From Spirosoma sp. (GTDB taxonomy: Bacteria; Bacteroidota; Bacteroidia; Cytophagales; Spirosomataceae), in NCBI RefSeq assembly GCF_026391055.1, contig NZ_JAPLET010000019.1:434001-498000 (forward strand): 64,000 nt of DNA, given 5' to 3'. Below the pieces are notes generated by a model. The model worked only from the letters and a program-made list of their open reading frames with translations. It had not been told where the DNA came from and ran no database searches. Each line of letters opens with the position of its first letter. Position 1 is the first letter of the stretch. The translations under genes and the position numbers were made by a program. Of this stretch, positions 44,383-53,903 are shown in pieces.

Positions 44383-45114
44383 CTAGGTGGGGTTCAACAA
44401 GTTTAACGCCTGCTGCCGGTATAAATTACCGATTGGTATCAAGTGAGGGCCAATAGCGATCTGATCGCAGGTAAACGAATCAATCTTGTCTAGGGAGACC
44501 AGAAAGGAACGGTGGACCCGCAGAAACGAGGGGCCGGGGAGCATGGCTTCTAAGGCCGTGATGGCGTATTTAGTGATAATAGAGACTTTTGTTGTGTGGA
44601 GTTTGACATAATCTTTCAGGCTCTCTACATAAAGAAGATCACGCAGAAAAACCTTAACCATTTTCCGCTCCACCCGGAAGTAAAGAAAGGCATCGGTAGC
44701 CGTTTCGGGTTGCTGCGCTAGAAGCGGTTGACCCATCGGTGAACGCTTGTGGTCAGGTAAGGCTTTACTAACCGACTTTAAAAACCGCTCGAAACGAATT
44801 GGCTTAACTAGATAATCCGTAACGTCCAGCTCAAAAGCTTGTACGGCATAGTGCTCAAAGGCCGTGGTCAGGACAATCTTTGGCCGTTGGGTTAACGTTC
44901 CGATCAGCTCCATACCCGTTAGTTGCGGCAGTTGAATATCCAGAAATAGCAGGTCGATCGGCTGCTGTTTTAAAGCCGTAAGGGCCTGAATCGCGTTGGT
45001 ACATTCGCCCATCAGGGTAAGCAGGGGCACCTGATGGATATACCGACGCAGTACGTCCCGGGCGGGGGGCTCATCGTCGACGATCAGGCAGGTGTAGTTA
45101 GTCCGCGACTCCAT
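44383..45114 (-). CDS. LytTR-type response regulator
   Basis: A 243-residue regulator. The N-terminal receiver domain has the acidic pair (IVDDEPPARD), the phospho-acceptor Asp in LLFLDIQLPQLTG, the T in LTTAFEHYA and the K in YLVKPI. The C-terminal LytTR DNA-binding domain (about residues 145-243) contains FLRVHRSFLVSLDKID. It overlaps the upstream histidine kinase gene by 17 bp, so the two form one LytS/LytT-type system. Targets are unknown. Confidence 0.93.
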   Translation of the reverse strand: MESRTNYTCLIVDDEPPARDVLRRYIHQVPLLTLMGECTNAIQALTALKQQPIDLLFLDIQLPQLTGMELIGTLTQRPKIVLTTAFEHYAVQAFELDVTDYLVKPIRFERFLKSVSKALPDHKRSPMGQPLLAQQPETATDAFLYFRVERKMVKVFLRDLLYVESLKDYVKLHTTKVSIITKYAITALEAMLPGPSFLRVHRSFLVSLDKIDSFTCDQIAIGPHLIPIGNLYRQQALNLLNPT

Positions 45115-46255
45115 TGTATACTGAATTGACCGACTCCAAATAGGCGTGTGTTAAGCTAAGCGTCAAGTTAACAATATACATCTCTTCTTCCTCATGGATG
45201 GCTAGTTCATGTTGGTTCGGATAACTTAAGGCCAGCCGCTTACGAACGTTGGCTATGCCTATACCGGGTAACGAAGGCGCATGGCGCGCTGGCTTACCAT
45301 TAATCAGTTTCATCGCCAGCCTATCGTCCTGTAAGGTTACGCTTAAGCTGATCCAGGGGTTTTCGATCATGCGACTGGCCCCATGCTTGAATGCGTTTTC
45401 GATAAAAGGCAAAAGCAGGAGTGGTGCAACGAGATGATGGGTCGTTTTAGGCAATTGCACCACCATATCAAGCCCCTGATCGTACCTGGCCTTTTCTAAT
45501 TGTAGATAATCGCTGATCATGGTCAACTCCTTTTGGAGGGGTACCAACGGCTGATTACACTCATACAGGATATAGCGTAACAAGTGCGAAAGACCCAGGA
45601 TCATCCCCGATGCTTTCTCCGATACATCTTGCGTCAATGAATAAATCGTATTGAGCGTATTGAATAAGAAGTGCGGGTGCAACTGGGCTTTCAACATCTG
45701 AAGCTCGGCCTTGGCCTTTTCTTTTTCCAACTGAATAGCCGCCTGTTGCTTTTCCTGAAAGCATTTCAACAAGTGTATTGCCGCTGCGACCCCGCCTACG
45801 GTAATGCTGCCTCGCAGCCCGGCCAGCATGGCTACACCGAACTGAATGGAGAAGGCCGGGTGCGGCTCGCTGGCCACAACGGGGGATACCTTATCGGCAA
45901 GTTGGTGGCGGAAATAATCAATAATCGTCATCGACAAGCTAGCCGATAAAACCGCGGTTAACAAGATTAATACCACGGCACAAAGCGTAGCCAGGACGTA
46001 CTGACCGGGAATGACTTGCCTGGGTATAACCAGATACATGAGCGAATAAGCCAGAAATAAGCTGGGTATCAGGTAAATCAGCGTTTCTGGCAAGGTAATC
46101 AACAGTCGATGCCCAAAGGGCTGCCGCTGCAAGACCGGTGATGGGGAAAAGGAATACAGCAACAGTTGGAAGAAAAACCAAAGCAGCCAGAACGTTAGAT
46201 GCCGCCCTAACCGCCAGGCGATCGTTTTTGAATAAATAAATGGGAGTTGCTCCAT
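45098..46255 (-). CDS. LytS/YehU-type sensor histidine kinase
   Basis: A 385-residue membrane kinase. About four transmembrane helices occupy residues 15-180. A coiled coil and the His_kinase domain follow with the conserved H-box LKAQLHPHFLFNTLNTIYSL, and the HATPase region has PLLLLPFIENAFKHG and GIGIANVRKRL. It is expected to phosphorylate the overlapping LytTR regulator downstream. No periplasmic sensor domain is obvious, so the signal may be membrane-derived. Confidence 0.93.
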   Translation of the reverse strand: MEQLPFIYSKTIAWRLGRHLTFWLLWFFFQLLLYSFSPSPVLQRQPFGHRLLITLPETLIYLIPSLFLAYSLMYLVIPRQVIPGQYVLATLCAVVLILLTAVLSASLSMTIIDYFRHQLADKVSPVVASEPHPAFSIQFGVAMLAGLRGSITVGGVAAAIHLLKCFQEKQQAAIQLEKEKAKAELQMLKAQLHPHFLFNTLNTIYSLTQDVSEKASGMILGLSHLLRYILYECNQPLVPLQKELTMISDYLQLEKARYDQGLDMVVQLPKTTHHLVAPLLLLPFIENAFKHGASRMIENPWISLSVTLQDDRLAMKLINGKPARHAPSLPGIGIANVRKRLALSYPNQHELAIHEEEEMYIVNLTLSLTHAYLESVNSVYNGVAD

Positions 46256-46467
46256 GATGTGCCGGGGTCTGCCACTAATATAGGGATCGGTGAGCAGATA
46301 AAACTATGATCAGGTATGTATTCGACCAAGGTGGTACGTTGTCGATCAGATCAATTGGTCGACGACGAAATGATCTGATCGACAAAAAAGCGCTTTCTGT
46401 TTTCAGGGCCGTATGGTTAGGAGACTTCTCGAAAAATGCAGTACCGTCTTAGTTACTTTTGAGAAAA

Positions 46468-46935
46468 ATGAACGCCATGAAAACGTTAATCACCTTTCTA
46501 CTAGTAAGCCTCGCACTCACCCCTGTGTTCGCCCAGCTAGACACAACCAGCTATCCCAAGGAACGACAGGCGATCCGGGAATTACTACGCCACCAGCAAC
46601 CCGGCACCCGGATCGATTGTCCTGATTTTATTGCGGTTGGTCCTAAAGGCGATATTTCCTTTTCCCATCAACAATGGGTGGAGGTGCAGAAAAAAGAAAA
46701 GCTGGTTTTTAAATCGGTCCAACCCGTTGCCGGCCACCAATTTATCCGCATTTATGAGGGCACGATGGCGGTAGTCAATGCGCTGATCGATGTAAAGCTG
46801 GTGGTTGACGGGCAAGATGTGCACCTCAATGTACGTCGTCTGGAAGTGTACCATAAAGCGGCCAGTGGCTGGTGCCGGGTAGCCGGTCAGGGAACGCAGG
46901 TGGATGAAAAACTATTTCCCGTTGCGGCTAAATAA
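46468..46935 (+). CDS. Exported NTF2-like (DUF4440-type) protein
   Basis: A 155-residue protein with a signal peptide (MKTLITFLLVSLALTPVFAQ). The mature part resembles small NTF2-fold proteins (ERQAIRELLRHQQ...DFIAVGPKGDISFSHQQWV...RIYEGTMAVVNALIDVKL...VYHKAASGWCRVAGQGTQV). The start ATG at 46468 is chosen over the in-frame TTG at 46459. It is divergent from the LytS kinase gene and could be one of its targets, but nothing proves it. The enzymatic role, if any, is unknown. Confidence 0.78.
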   Translation: MNAMKTLITFLLVSLALTPVFAQLDTTSYPKERQAIRELLRHQQPGTRIDCPDFIAVGPKGDISFSHQQWVEVQKKEKLVFKSVQPVAGHQFIRIYEGTMAVVNALIDVKLVVDGQDVHLNVRRLEVYHKAASGWCRVAGQGTQVDEKLFPVAAK

Positions 46936-46944
46936 CCGACTTAT

Positions 46945-46969
46945 CTACCCAGTTGAGCCGATTGGGTAG
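46945..46969 (+). terminator. Possible weak hairpin terminator
   Basis: A 7-bp perfect stem CTACCCA / TGGGTAG with an 11-nt loop, 10 bp after the stop codon. There is no T-run, so the call is tentative. Confidence 0.4.
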
Positions 46970-47066
46970 TGTTGTGTAGCCTGGATAAGACTTAACTGTA
47001 AATTATGTAACCGTAGACTACGGATAACGTTGGACAGAACGTAAAGCTCCTAATCGAAACAACTCG

Positions 47067-47597
47067 ATGCACCTCCCCTTATGGGTTATCGCGATCACGC
47101 TGGTGCTGGCTGGGAGCTTGTGGCTCCGAGCTGGGATTCGTCGACTGATCAACTGGGCGGCTAGCCCACCGATAGGCAAGCTACCTGCCATTCAACCCAG
47201 CAGTCCCTTTGTGGTAACTAAAGCGGGCAAGTTTGCCATCTGGCAGAGCCGAAAGACCTATGGACAGGCCTGGGTGAAGATGCCTACGCCCATTATTACC
47301 TCAGTTTCAACGGGTCAACGGCTATTAATTCACAGGGCCTATTCCAATGTGCTGGTTAGTGGTGTGGGGGAAACGCGTTTCCAGTTGTTCACCTTCTGGG
47401 CTGGCCCTGGAGACTACCAGCTCGAAGTGCCGGACCCTGGCCTGGAGCGAACTTATGCCCTTGAGATCCGGGCCTATAAGCCAACCTACCAACTGGTCCT
47501 GGCCATTCTGTTGACCATCCTGGGCGCAGCGACTCTGATCGTGGGTATCGTTATCCTGATTCAAAGCGTACTGCCTGAAAGCAGATCGTCGCCCTAG
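47067..47597 (+). CDS. Two-helix membrane protein of unknown function
   Basis: A 176-residue protein with one N-terminal helix (LWVIAITLVLAGSLWL) and one C-terminal helix (LVLAILLTILGAATLIVGIVILI). A soluble beta-rich middle contains FVVTKAGKFAIWQSRKTYG and VSGVGETRFQLFTFWAG. The layout suggests a periplasmic middle domain held by two anchors. No known family is recognised. A 16-bp palindrome (CGTAACGGCCGTTACG, 47598-47613) follows the stop codon immediately. Confidence 0.7.
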   Translation: MHLPLWVIAITLVLAGSLWLRAGIRRLINWAASPPIGKLPAIQPSSPFVVTKAGKFAIWQSRKTYGQAWVKMPTPIITSVSTGQRLLIHRAYSNVLVSGVGETRFQLFTFWAGPGDYQLEVPDPGLERTYALEIRAYKPTYQLVLAILLTILGAATLIVGIVILIQSVLPESRSSP

Positions 47598-47712
47598 CGT
47601 AACGGCCGTTACGGCTCTCTTTATTGCTGGTTTCGACTCGGTTCATCCCTTCGACGACGACTGACTAAACGGGACAAATATGAAGCTAGTAATCGGCTGA
47701 TGAAAAGAAAAA

Positions 47713-47737
47713 TCTCATCAAACGCTCATTCCTGAGA
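47713..47737 (+). repeat. Dispersed TCTCA-AAACGCTCC-TGAGA motif, copy B
   Basis: TCTCA, 2 nt, AAACGCTCA, 4 nt, TGAGA; 116 bp after the stop of the two-helix membrane-protein gene. Confidence 0.7.
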
Positions 47738-47894
47738 CGAACGAGTTTATCCATCTGCCTTTATGCTGCCGTTGGGTTGAGACGAATTGAGAAAGAGGAC
47801 ACTCATGCCCTTGACAGTCACTAATTTGTTAAAACTTCTTAACGGCTTACAACCGCCCGACCTCTATCCGCGTCTGGATTGTAAAACCGCGCGT

Positions 47895-48884
47895 ATGAAC
47901 CACCTCCTTACCCTTTATTTTCTGCTGAATGCCGTTCGCTTTGGTGCATTCCTCCCGGCTAGTCTGCCTGGCCAGACCGATCAAAATGATTATACAACCT
48001 ATCATCAAACCATTGCCAGGGCTCAACAGCTGATTGCCCGCAAGCACTATCAGCAGGGATTCGCTTTGTACAAACAGGTGCTTGATACCTACGAGTTCGT
48101 CTTTTCAAGGGACTACAAAGTGGCCACGCAGTTGGCCCTACAAATGGGCCAAAAGCAACAGGCGTTTTCCTATCTTAAACAAGCAATCGCTACGGGCTGG
48201 ACCCTGAGCGACATCAAGAAAAATGCTTTGGTCACTACGCTCCAACGCGATCCGCATTGGCGCGTGGTTGAAAAACAATACGACTCGCTCCGAGCACTCT
48301 ACCGAAACGGGGGAAATCAGGCCGTTCGGCACCGTGTTGAGAAAATGTTTAAGAAGGATCAGCGAAAGGCCCTGTTGGCGCTATTTCGCGTTGGGGCTAC
48401 CCAAGAGCGGTACGCCGAAAAACGATTTGCTCCCCACAGTGAGCAGCAGATGGCTCAACTACTCCCCATTATTGATCAGTACGGGTACCCCGGTGAGCGA
48501 CTTATTCACAATGGCTACTGGGCTGCGGTCATGCTGAGTCATCACAACTCGATCAGTAAAGCCTATTCCTTAAAAGATACGGTGTATCCCCATGTGAGGC
48601 CCAAGCTCATGAAGGCCTTGAGATCCGGTCAACTGTCGCCCTACGAATTTGCGATGATTGATGACTGGTATATGGCCGTCAAGACTAACGGTCAAGAGAC
48701 GCACTTCGGCTACTTAAGTAGTTCCTTGACTGCCCAAGCGAAGACCAAAGTCGATCAACACCGGGAAGCCATCGGCTTAAGTAGCGTAGAAACAATCAGT
48801 TTGTTGGCGGATCTGCAAAAACAGACAGGCTTCAACTGTTATTTGCCTTCCAACCTAGCCAAGAAAATAGCGACCGCTGAGTAA
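47895..48884 (+). CDS. Exported protein of unknown function, DUF6624-like
   Basis: A 329-residue protein with a probable signal peptide (MNHLLTLYFLLNAVRFGAFLPAS). The N-terminal half has TPR-like helices (ARAQQLIARKHYQQGFALYKQ). The C-terminal half contains IIDQYGYPGERLIHNGYWAAVMLSHHNS, which resembles the GWPG...HH region I associate with DUF6624. The ORF extends upstream to 47787, but the ATG at 47895 gives a proper signal sequence. The function is unknown. Confidence 0.7.
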   Translation: MNHLLTLYFLLNAVRFGAFLPASLPGQTDQNDYTTYHQTIARAQQLIARKHYQQGFALYKQVLDTYEFVFSRDYKVATQLALQMGQKQQAFSYLKQAIATGWTLSDIKKNALVTTLQRDPHWRVVEKQYDSLRALYRNGGNQAVRHRVEKMFKKDQRKALLALFRVGATQERYAEKRFAPHSEQQMAQLLPIIDQYGYPGERLIHNGYWAAVMLSHHNSISKAYSLKDTVYPHVRPKLMKALRSGQLSPYEFAMIDDWYMAVKTNGQETHFGYLSSSLTAQAKTKVDQHREAIGLSSVETISLLADLQKQTGFNCYLPSNLAKKIATAE

Positions 48885-48969
48885 GCTGGGCCATGTTATG
48901 GCGACAGCAAGGGTAGTGGGCTTGAGGCCATTTTAGGTTCCGTTCGCTCATCCTCTCCTGAATAAGCAT

Positions 48970-48994
48970 TCTCAAAAAAGGCTCCCTCCTGAGA
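48970..48994 (+). repeat. Dispersed TCTCA-AAACGCTCC-TGAGA motif, copy E
   Basis: TCTCA, 2 nt, AAAGGCTCC, 4 nt, TGAGA; between two convergent genes, so it cannot be a promoter element for either. The 10-mer TGAATAAGCA (48959-48968) lies just before it and also occurs near copy D. Confidence 0.65.
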
Positions 48995-49118
48995 GTGTAT
49001 AATTCTCATAGCCATAAATAGGCATTTGGGGAGATGGGCTCTTTACCCTGAGCATCGGCTTGATAGAGAATTAATCAGTAAAGGTTCATCATTGACTTTA
49101 AACAAGCTGGTCAAGTCA

Positions 49119-49547
49119 CTAGCGACCCCAGGCATTGACTTGCTGTTGCACCCACTGGGAATTTGTTAGCTGTATCCCTAGGAACAGAACTATCCCCGCG
49201 AGTAATGCTCCACTGTGCTGGATAACGACCAGCTTAGTCTGCCGGGCCAATTCAGCATCAACTAAGACTAGTAAGCTATACCCACCTAGAACCGATACCA
49301 CAAACAGTCCGACACAGAAAAGATAAAAACGAACATCACTCCGACGATGAGCCCGCTGTTCAAGTTGCTGCCGAACTCGGCGGGCAAAGCCGTAGGGTAA
49401 GCCCACAGTAGGCGGGGTCTCTAGTTGGCTAAATAAAGTCTGGTAGGCCAACAAGTCGGCTTGCTCATCGGAGGTTGTTGCGGGGGGAGGTGAATCGGGT
49501 GCTCTATCGAGCCACTCCTGAAGCAATTGATCACGCGTATCGTCCAT
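49119..49547 (-). CDS. Putative anti-sigma factor
   Basis: A 142-residue protein. The soluble N-terminal ~75 residues include a helical segment ending in PYGFARRVRQQLEQRAHRR. Two transmembrane helices follow (VRFYLFCVGLFVVSVLGGYSLLVLV and GALLAGIVLFLGIQL). It starts 12 bp after the sigma-factor gene ends, on the same strand. The position next to an ECF sigma factor and the single-soluble-domain-plus-membrane layout suggest an anti-sigma role; there is no clear zinc motif, so this is inference. Confidence 0.65.
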   Translation of the reverse strand: MDDTRDQLLQEWLDRAPDSPPPATTSDEQADLLAYQTLFSQLETPPTVGLPYGFARRVRQQLEQRAHRRSDVRFYLFCVGLFVVSVLGGYSLLVLVDAELARQTKLVVIQHSGALLAGIVLFLGIQLTNSQWVQQQVNAWGR

Positions 49548-49559
49548 ACTATAATAGAA

Positions 49560-50102
49560 TTAGCGATGTTGACTGAGTTTAGTTTTTAGCAACTGGCGCG
49601 CCCGAAATAAGTAACTTTTCAGCGTACCTTCCGGGATGCCGGTAATGCCCTGAATCTCGGCTAACGAAAACTCGTTCAAATGGTATAACGTTAGGACCGT
49701 CCGGTAGTGCAGGGGCATCTGTAAAATGAGTTGATGTAAATACTCCCGTTCATCCTGGATGCCTAGCAGTTGTTCGGGTGTCTCTTCGGTAAAGTAAAAT
49801 GAATCCAGCTCAAGAGGCTCATTTGGTACTGGTTCGCGTCTAAATTTCTTGATATAATTAATAGCAGTCTGGTAGGCAATGGTGGCAATCCAGGTCGATA
49901 GCTTCGACTCAAAGGCGAAGCGGTGCAGATTTTTATGCACTTTGATAAATACCTCCTGGCAAATATCTTCCCGGTCTTGCTGATTTTTGGCCAGCCGAAA
50001 AACTACGTACAAGACCAACTGTTGATACTGGTTGACCAGCTCTTCAAAAGCGTTGTAATCCTGGCGCAGCACCCGAGCTACTAATTCTCTCTCATCAACC
50101 AT
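49560..50102 (-). CDS. ECF-family RNA polymerase sigma factor
   Basis: A 180-residue sigma-70 family protein of the ECF type. Region 2 includes FEELVNQYQQLVLYVVFRLAKNQQDREDICQEVFIKVHKNLHRF and the promoter-melting SKLSTWIATIAYQTAINYIKKFRR. Region 4 is LPLHYRTVLTLYHLNEFSLAEIQGITGIPEGTLKSYLFRARQLLK (split motif positions about 120-175). It forms an operon with the putative anti-sigma gene; targets are unknown. Confidence 0.95.
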   Translation of the reverse strand: MVDERELVARVLRQDYNAFEELVNQYQQLVLYVVFRLAKNQQDREDICQEVFIKVHKNLHRFAFESKLSTWIATIAYQTAINYIKKFRREPVPNEPLELDSFYFTEETPEQLLGIQDEREYLHQLILQMPLHYRTVLTLYHLNEFSLAEIQGITGIPEGTLKSYLFRARQLLKTKLSQHR

Positions 50103-50429
50103 AGTCAGTAGTCAAGGCTTACTGGCGAGCGGTTGCAAAAGAGCGTATTTTTTTCATCGGCCACGGTCTGACTACCAGGCTACTTCTAATCAAAGCGCTA
50201 GTTCCTGGAGATCAATGAAATTATTTCTTTATCTCAATTTATTGATTGCCAATAAATTACTGCGCGAAAATTAATTTGTTTTATTTTTTTTCGCTTATCT
50301 GCAACCGAGTCTGTCCCTGCGTTGACTACTTGAGCAAAACCCACTGATCAACGAGTAGTGATCGGGCAACCAAGTCAACCAAAATGACCCACTGCCGCTG
50401 GGTAACTAAACAACATCCGCTAACGAGCC
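50103..50429. other. Divergent intergenic region of the sigma-factor operon
   Basis: No gene seen. AT-rich patch around 50210-50300 (runs of T/A). It must hold the promoters for the sigma operon (-) and the small membrane protein (+). Confidence 0.4.
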
Positions 50430-50774
50430 ATGAAACAACTCCTGCCTTTTTTTGTCGTCATTCTCTTTTTAGTACTGGTGGCCGTCTTTATTCTGGCCCT
50501 GTTGAAATACCGCTTGAAAAAGCGAATCATCGAGTCGGGTAACCTCGACGAAATAAGCCTAAAAGTGCTGGCTCAACTGGCCAGTTCCGAAGATGAAGCC
50601 CTCAAGTGGGGACTTATTTTGCTAACCTCCGGCCTGGGCCTAATCGTGCTGGAATTTGTTCCTTTCTCCGCTGATGGATCGCCCTTACCGTATGGACTGG
50701 AGATGGTGTTTACGGCGAGTGGCTTCTTACTCTACCATGTGCTGATTAAAAACAGGAACCAGCCCCCCATCTGA
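50430..50774 (+). CDS. Small membrane protein of unknown function
   Basis: A 114-residue protein with three hydrophobic helices: residues ~5-26 (LPFFVVILFLVLVAVFILALL), ~60-80 (WGLILLTSGLGLIVLEFVPF) and ~92-106 (MVFTASGFLLYHVLI). A basic stretch (KYRLKKR) follows the first helix. It is divergent from the ECF sigma operon and lies 102 bp upstream of the outer-membrane barrel gene. I do not recognise the family; control by the sigma factor is possible. Confidence 0.7.
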   Translation: MKQLLPFFVVILFLVLVAVFILALLKYRLKKRIIESGNLDEISLKVLAQLASSEDEALKWGLILLTSGLGLIVLEFVPFSADGSPLPYGLEMVFTASGFLLYHVLIKNRNQPPI

Positions 50775-50876
50775 TTGCTCACCTGACTTTTATTGATTTA
50801 ACATACTCCAAAAGACAAGCATGGCTATGCCTAAGGGATTGCTGTGCCCAAAATTCACCATTTACCACTCACGACC

Positions 50877-53297
50877 ATGATCTTACGTTTTGTATTCCGC
50901 CCGCTCCTGCTGCTACTGATTGCGTTAGTCGGACGTCTGGCCACCGGGCAGACTCTACCGGCCCCCCTCTCGCTTAAAGGCCGCGTTATGGACTCGCTCA
51001 CCAACAGTCCCCTTCCCTTTGCCACGGTTGCCTTACGGGGTGGCGAAAGCGAACGTATGCTGGTTACCCAGGAAGACGGGACATTTTCGTTTTTGGCCCT
51101 CAAACCCGCCATCTACCAGGTGCAGGTGAGTAATCTGGGCTATCAGTCTGTCGTTAAGCAAGTTCAGCTAAAAGACGCATCCCTTGAGCTGGACCCGTTT
51201 CGCTTAGTGAGCCAGTCGAAACAGTTGGCTGAAGTGACCGTCAACGGGATGCGCCCCCTAATTGAGCGGCAAGCCGACCGCATCAGCTATAACCTGAAAG
51301 CAGACCCCGACAGTAAGAGCAGCAGCGTGCTGACGATGCTGCGGAAAGTACCTTATCTATCGCTGGACGGGGCGGATAATATTCTGCTGAAAGGGAGTAC
51401 CAGTTTTCGGGTGCTTATTAACGGCAAGCCTTCGCCTAGTCTGGAAAATAACCTCAAGGCGGTCCTGCAAAGTATACCGGCCTCGACGATTGAACGGATC
51501 GAGGTGCTGACCATGCCACCGGCTAAGTATGATGCCGAAGGCTTAACGGGGATCATCAACATTATTACGGCCAAACGTACCAGGGAAGGCTACAATGGGA
51601 CGATCAACGGCCAGGGTAGTTTCCCCAATGGCGGACCTGGGGCGGGCACCTCGTTCACGATGAAGTCGGGTAAGTTTGGCCTATCGGCCAATGCCGGGGC
51701 CAATTGGCTGTTCAATCCGGCCACTAATGAGACTAGTGACCGCTTCAGCCGGGGCGACTCGCCCACCTGGCTCCAGCAACAGGGAACTCAGTCGGCCAGA
51801 AACCGCACAGCCTACGGGAGCGCTGAACTAAGCTATCAACTGGATTCACTGGACTTGCTGACGGCTCAGCTTAATTACAACAATAGCTGGATGACCAACC
51901 GGATGACTCAGCAATCCACGCTGACCGGTACGGCGGGCTTGCTGCAATACTACGATTTACGGAGTGAACGCCAGAGCAACGGTTCGGGACTGGATGCGGG
52001 CCTAAACTACGAACGTGGATTTAGAGCGCATAAGAACCGACTACTAACCTTGTCCTACTTATTTAGCACCAACCAGACAGAACAATTGGGGAATATTTTG
52101 TTTGGCAAGAAAGTGAATGTCAACACCTCAGATTACCAGCAAGAAGACCAGCAGCACTTTGGGGAGCATACGCTTCAGGTGGATTACCGGACGAGCCTCA
52201 AAAAAATCATTACCGAACTGGGCGTGAAAAGTATTTTTCGCACCAACCGAAGTGACTATGATTACCGCTCGTTTCAGGAAACAGGCCATCAATTCGTTTC
52301 CGTACCTGCACTTGCCAATCAGTATACCAACACGCAGACGGTACTGAGTGCCTATAACTCGTATCAGCTCACGACCCAGCGCTGGCAGGTCAACGCGGGG
52401 GTTCGTCTGGAACGGACGCTGATGCGGGCGAGCTTCTTAACGAGTGCTACGGTCGCCGATCAAGACTACCTGAACGTGGTACCGTCCGTATCGATCAGTC
52501 GGGCGATGCCCCATGAAGGCAGTCTGACTGCGGGGTTCTCTCAGCGGATTCGTCGTCCCGGCATCAACCGGCTCAACCCGTACGTGGATCGGTCAAACCC
52601 CAGTTATGAAGTGACGGGTAACCCTGGACTTCGCCCGGTGGTGTTGAACGACATTCAGCTGAGCTATGGCTTTAGCAACAAGCTGTCGGTGAATGTGATG
52701 GCAGACTATGGGTTTATGAATAACCTGGACTTGCAGGTGGTTTATTTTAATCCCCAAATGCAGATTAACCAGGTAAGTTACGCCAATACGGGGTATTCAA
52801 GCAATTTGGGCCTGAACCTAAATCTAGGTTATTCAGTGGGTATCTACCGGGCCAGCCTGAACGGCAATGGGATGTATCTGTGGCTGGCGGGCGAGGTTGA
52901 CGGCCAGCCGGTCACCAACAACATGCTGATGTATTCGGCTACGCTTTCCAACGTGGTTCGACTGAAACATGGCTGGGTACTCAATGCGGACCTGAGTCTG
53001 AATAGCGCCAGTCCAACGGGCTTACAAGGCAGAACGAACGGTTTTTTTTATAGTGCATTTAATTTTAACAAAGAACTACTCAAAGATAAACTAAGCCTGT
53101 CAGGAGGAATCAAAAACCCGTTCACTACCTACCGGACTCAGATCAACACTACTGATGGTCCGCTCTTTAGCCAGCGCTACCAGCATCAGCTTTACTTTCG
53201 TTCTTTTTCACTAAGCCTGACTTACAATTTTGGGGGCTTGCGGGATCGGATTAATAAGAGCCGAGTGGGCATTGATAATAGTGACCTGGCGAAGTAA
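50877..53297 (+). CDS. TonB-dependent receptor-like outer-membrane beta-barrel protein
   Basis: An 806-residue outer-membrane protein. The signal peptide (MILRFVFRPLLLLLIALVG) is followed by a carboxypeptidase-regulatory-like domain (LKGRVMDSLTNSPLPFATV). A plug-like region follows (LTMLRKVPYLSLDGADNILLKG and PASTIERIEVLTMPPAKYDAEG, the IExI/PxAxYDAEG segment). The remainder is a long beta-barrel with alternating strands and no clear TonB box. This is the Bacteroidota 'outer membrane beta-barrel family protein' group, whose cargo is mostly unknown. The ATG at 50877 is preferred to the GTG at 50844. Confidence 0.88.
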   Translation: MILRFVFRPLLLLLIALVGRLATGQTLPAPLSLKGRVMDSLTNSPLPFATVALRGGESERMLVTQEDGTFSFLALKPAIYQVQVSNLGYQSVVKQVQLKDASLELDPFRLVSQSKQLAEVTVNGMRPLIERQADRISYNLKADPDSKSSSVLTMLRKVPYLSLDGADNILLKGSTSFRVLINGKPSPSLENNLKAVLQSIPASTIERIEVLTMPPAKYDAEGLTGIINIITAKRTREGYNGTINGQGSFPNGGPGAGTSFTMKSGKFGLSANAGANWLFNPATNETSDRFSRGDSPTWLQQQGTQSARNRTAYGSAELSYQLDSLDLLTAQLNYNNSWMTNRMTQQSTLTGTAGLLQYYDLRSERQSNGSGLDAGLNYERGFRAHKNRLLTLSYLFSTNQTEQLGNILFGKKVNVNTSDYQQEDQQHFGEHTLQVDYRTSLKKIITELGVKSIFRTNRSDYDYRSFQETGHQFVSVPALANQYTNTQTVLSAYNSYQLTTQRWQVNAGVRLERTLMRASFLTSATVADQDYLNVVPSVSISRAMPHEGSLTAGFSQRIRRPGINRLNPYVDRSNPSYEVTGNPGLRPVVLNDIQLSYGFSNKLSVNVMADYGFMNNLDLQVVYFNPQMQINQVSYANTGYSSNLGLNLNLGYSVGIYRASLNGNGMYLWLAGEVDGQPVTNNMLMYSATLSNVVRLKHGWVLNADLSLNSASPTGLQGRTNGFFYSAFNFNKELLKDKLSLSGGIKNPFTTYRTQINTTDGPLFSQRYQHQLYFRSFSLSLTYNFGGLRDRINKSRVGIDNSDLAK

Positions 53298-53332
53298 ACG
53301 AGGTTCGCCTGGGTCATTGGTGTCTGCTTCAT

Positions 53333-53394
53333 CCTGCCAGAGGCTATTGGTCAGCCAACGATAATAAGTTGGCTGACCAATAGCCTCTGGCAGG
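53333..53394. terminator. Very long perfect hairpin after the barrel gene
   Basis: 27-bp perfect arms (53333-53359 / 53368-53394) around an 8-nt loop (GATAATAA), 35 bp after the stop codon. It likely ends transcription or protects the mRNA 3' end; no T-run follows. Confidence 0.9.
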
Positions 53395-53903
53395 TATGTC
53401 CCCTACTGCATTGCCTGTGACTTGTTATGGTAGAGGCAACGGGAAAATAATTCAAACGTTATCGACTAAGCCGGCCGTACTTTATCTGTTTATTCTCATA
53501 AAACGCTCCCAAAAGTGAGATGCAGTGCATCTCAATACATTTTCTTCCAAAAATGGGCGTTTGTTTTAGACACAAATTTTCTAGTCGCGACCGCCATCGT
53601 TGTGTCGACCCAGGCCGGACCGTGGTTTGTCGGAGCAGCTGTCGATGCCGCAACGGCGGACCGGGCCGCCCGTCCAGGCCGTACTCATTTTAAAGCACCC
53701 ATTTTTACAGCCTTGTTCCAGAAGGTGTAATGCCTAGCCCTGTAAACCTGTGGGTAGACATTCTCTCCGTTAATCCGTTTACTTAACGCCCCAAGAACAG
53801 CTCGTCTGATCAGTCAAGAAATAACTACAACATCCTGAGATTTGGCTTCGGGTGGGTAGGTCAGTCCAGCCAACTTTGTACCACAAGTAAAACGGAAACA
53901 TTT
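53395..53903. other. Gene-free stretch
   Basis: No convincing gene. It contains motif copy C and, near its end, the promoter region of the NAD(P)-binding gene. A plus-strand 71-codon frame at 53515 has no protein-like features. Confidence 0.4.
53494..53520 (+). repeat. Dispersed TCTCA-AAACGCTCC-TGAGA motif, copy C
   Basis: TCTCA, 2 nt, AAACGCTCC, 6 nt, TGAGA (27 bp). Located 197 bp after the barrel stop codon and past the long hairpin. Confidence 0.7.

Noticed and set aside
53515..53730. 71-codon plus-strand ORF in the gap after the barrel gene
   Set aside because: No homology-like features, overlaps the repeat copy C region, and composition is unlike neighbouring genes.
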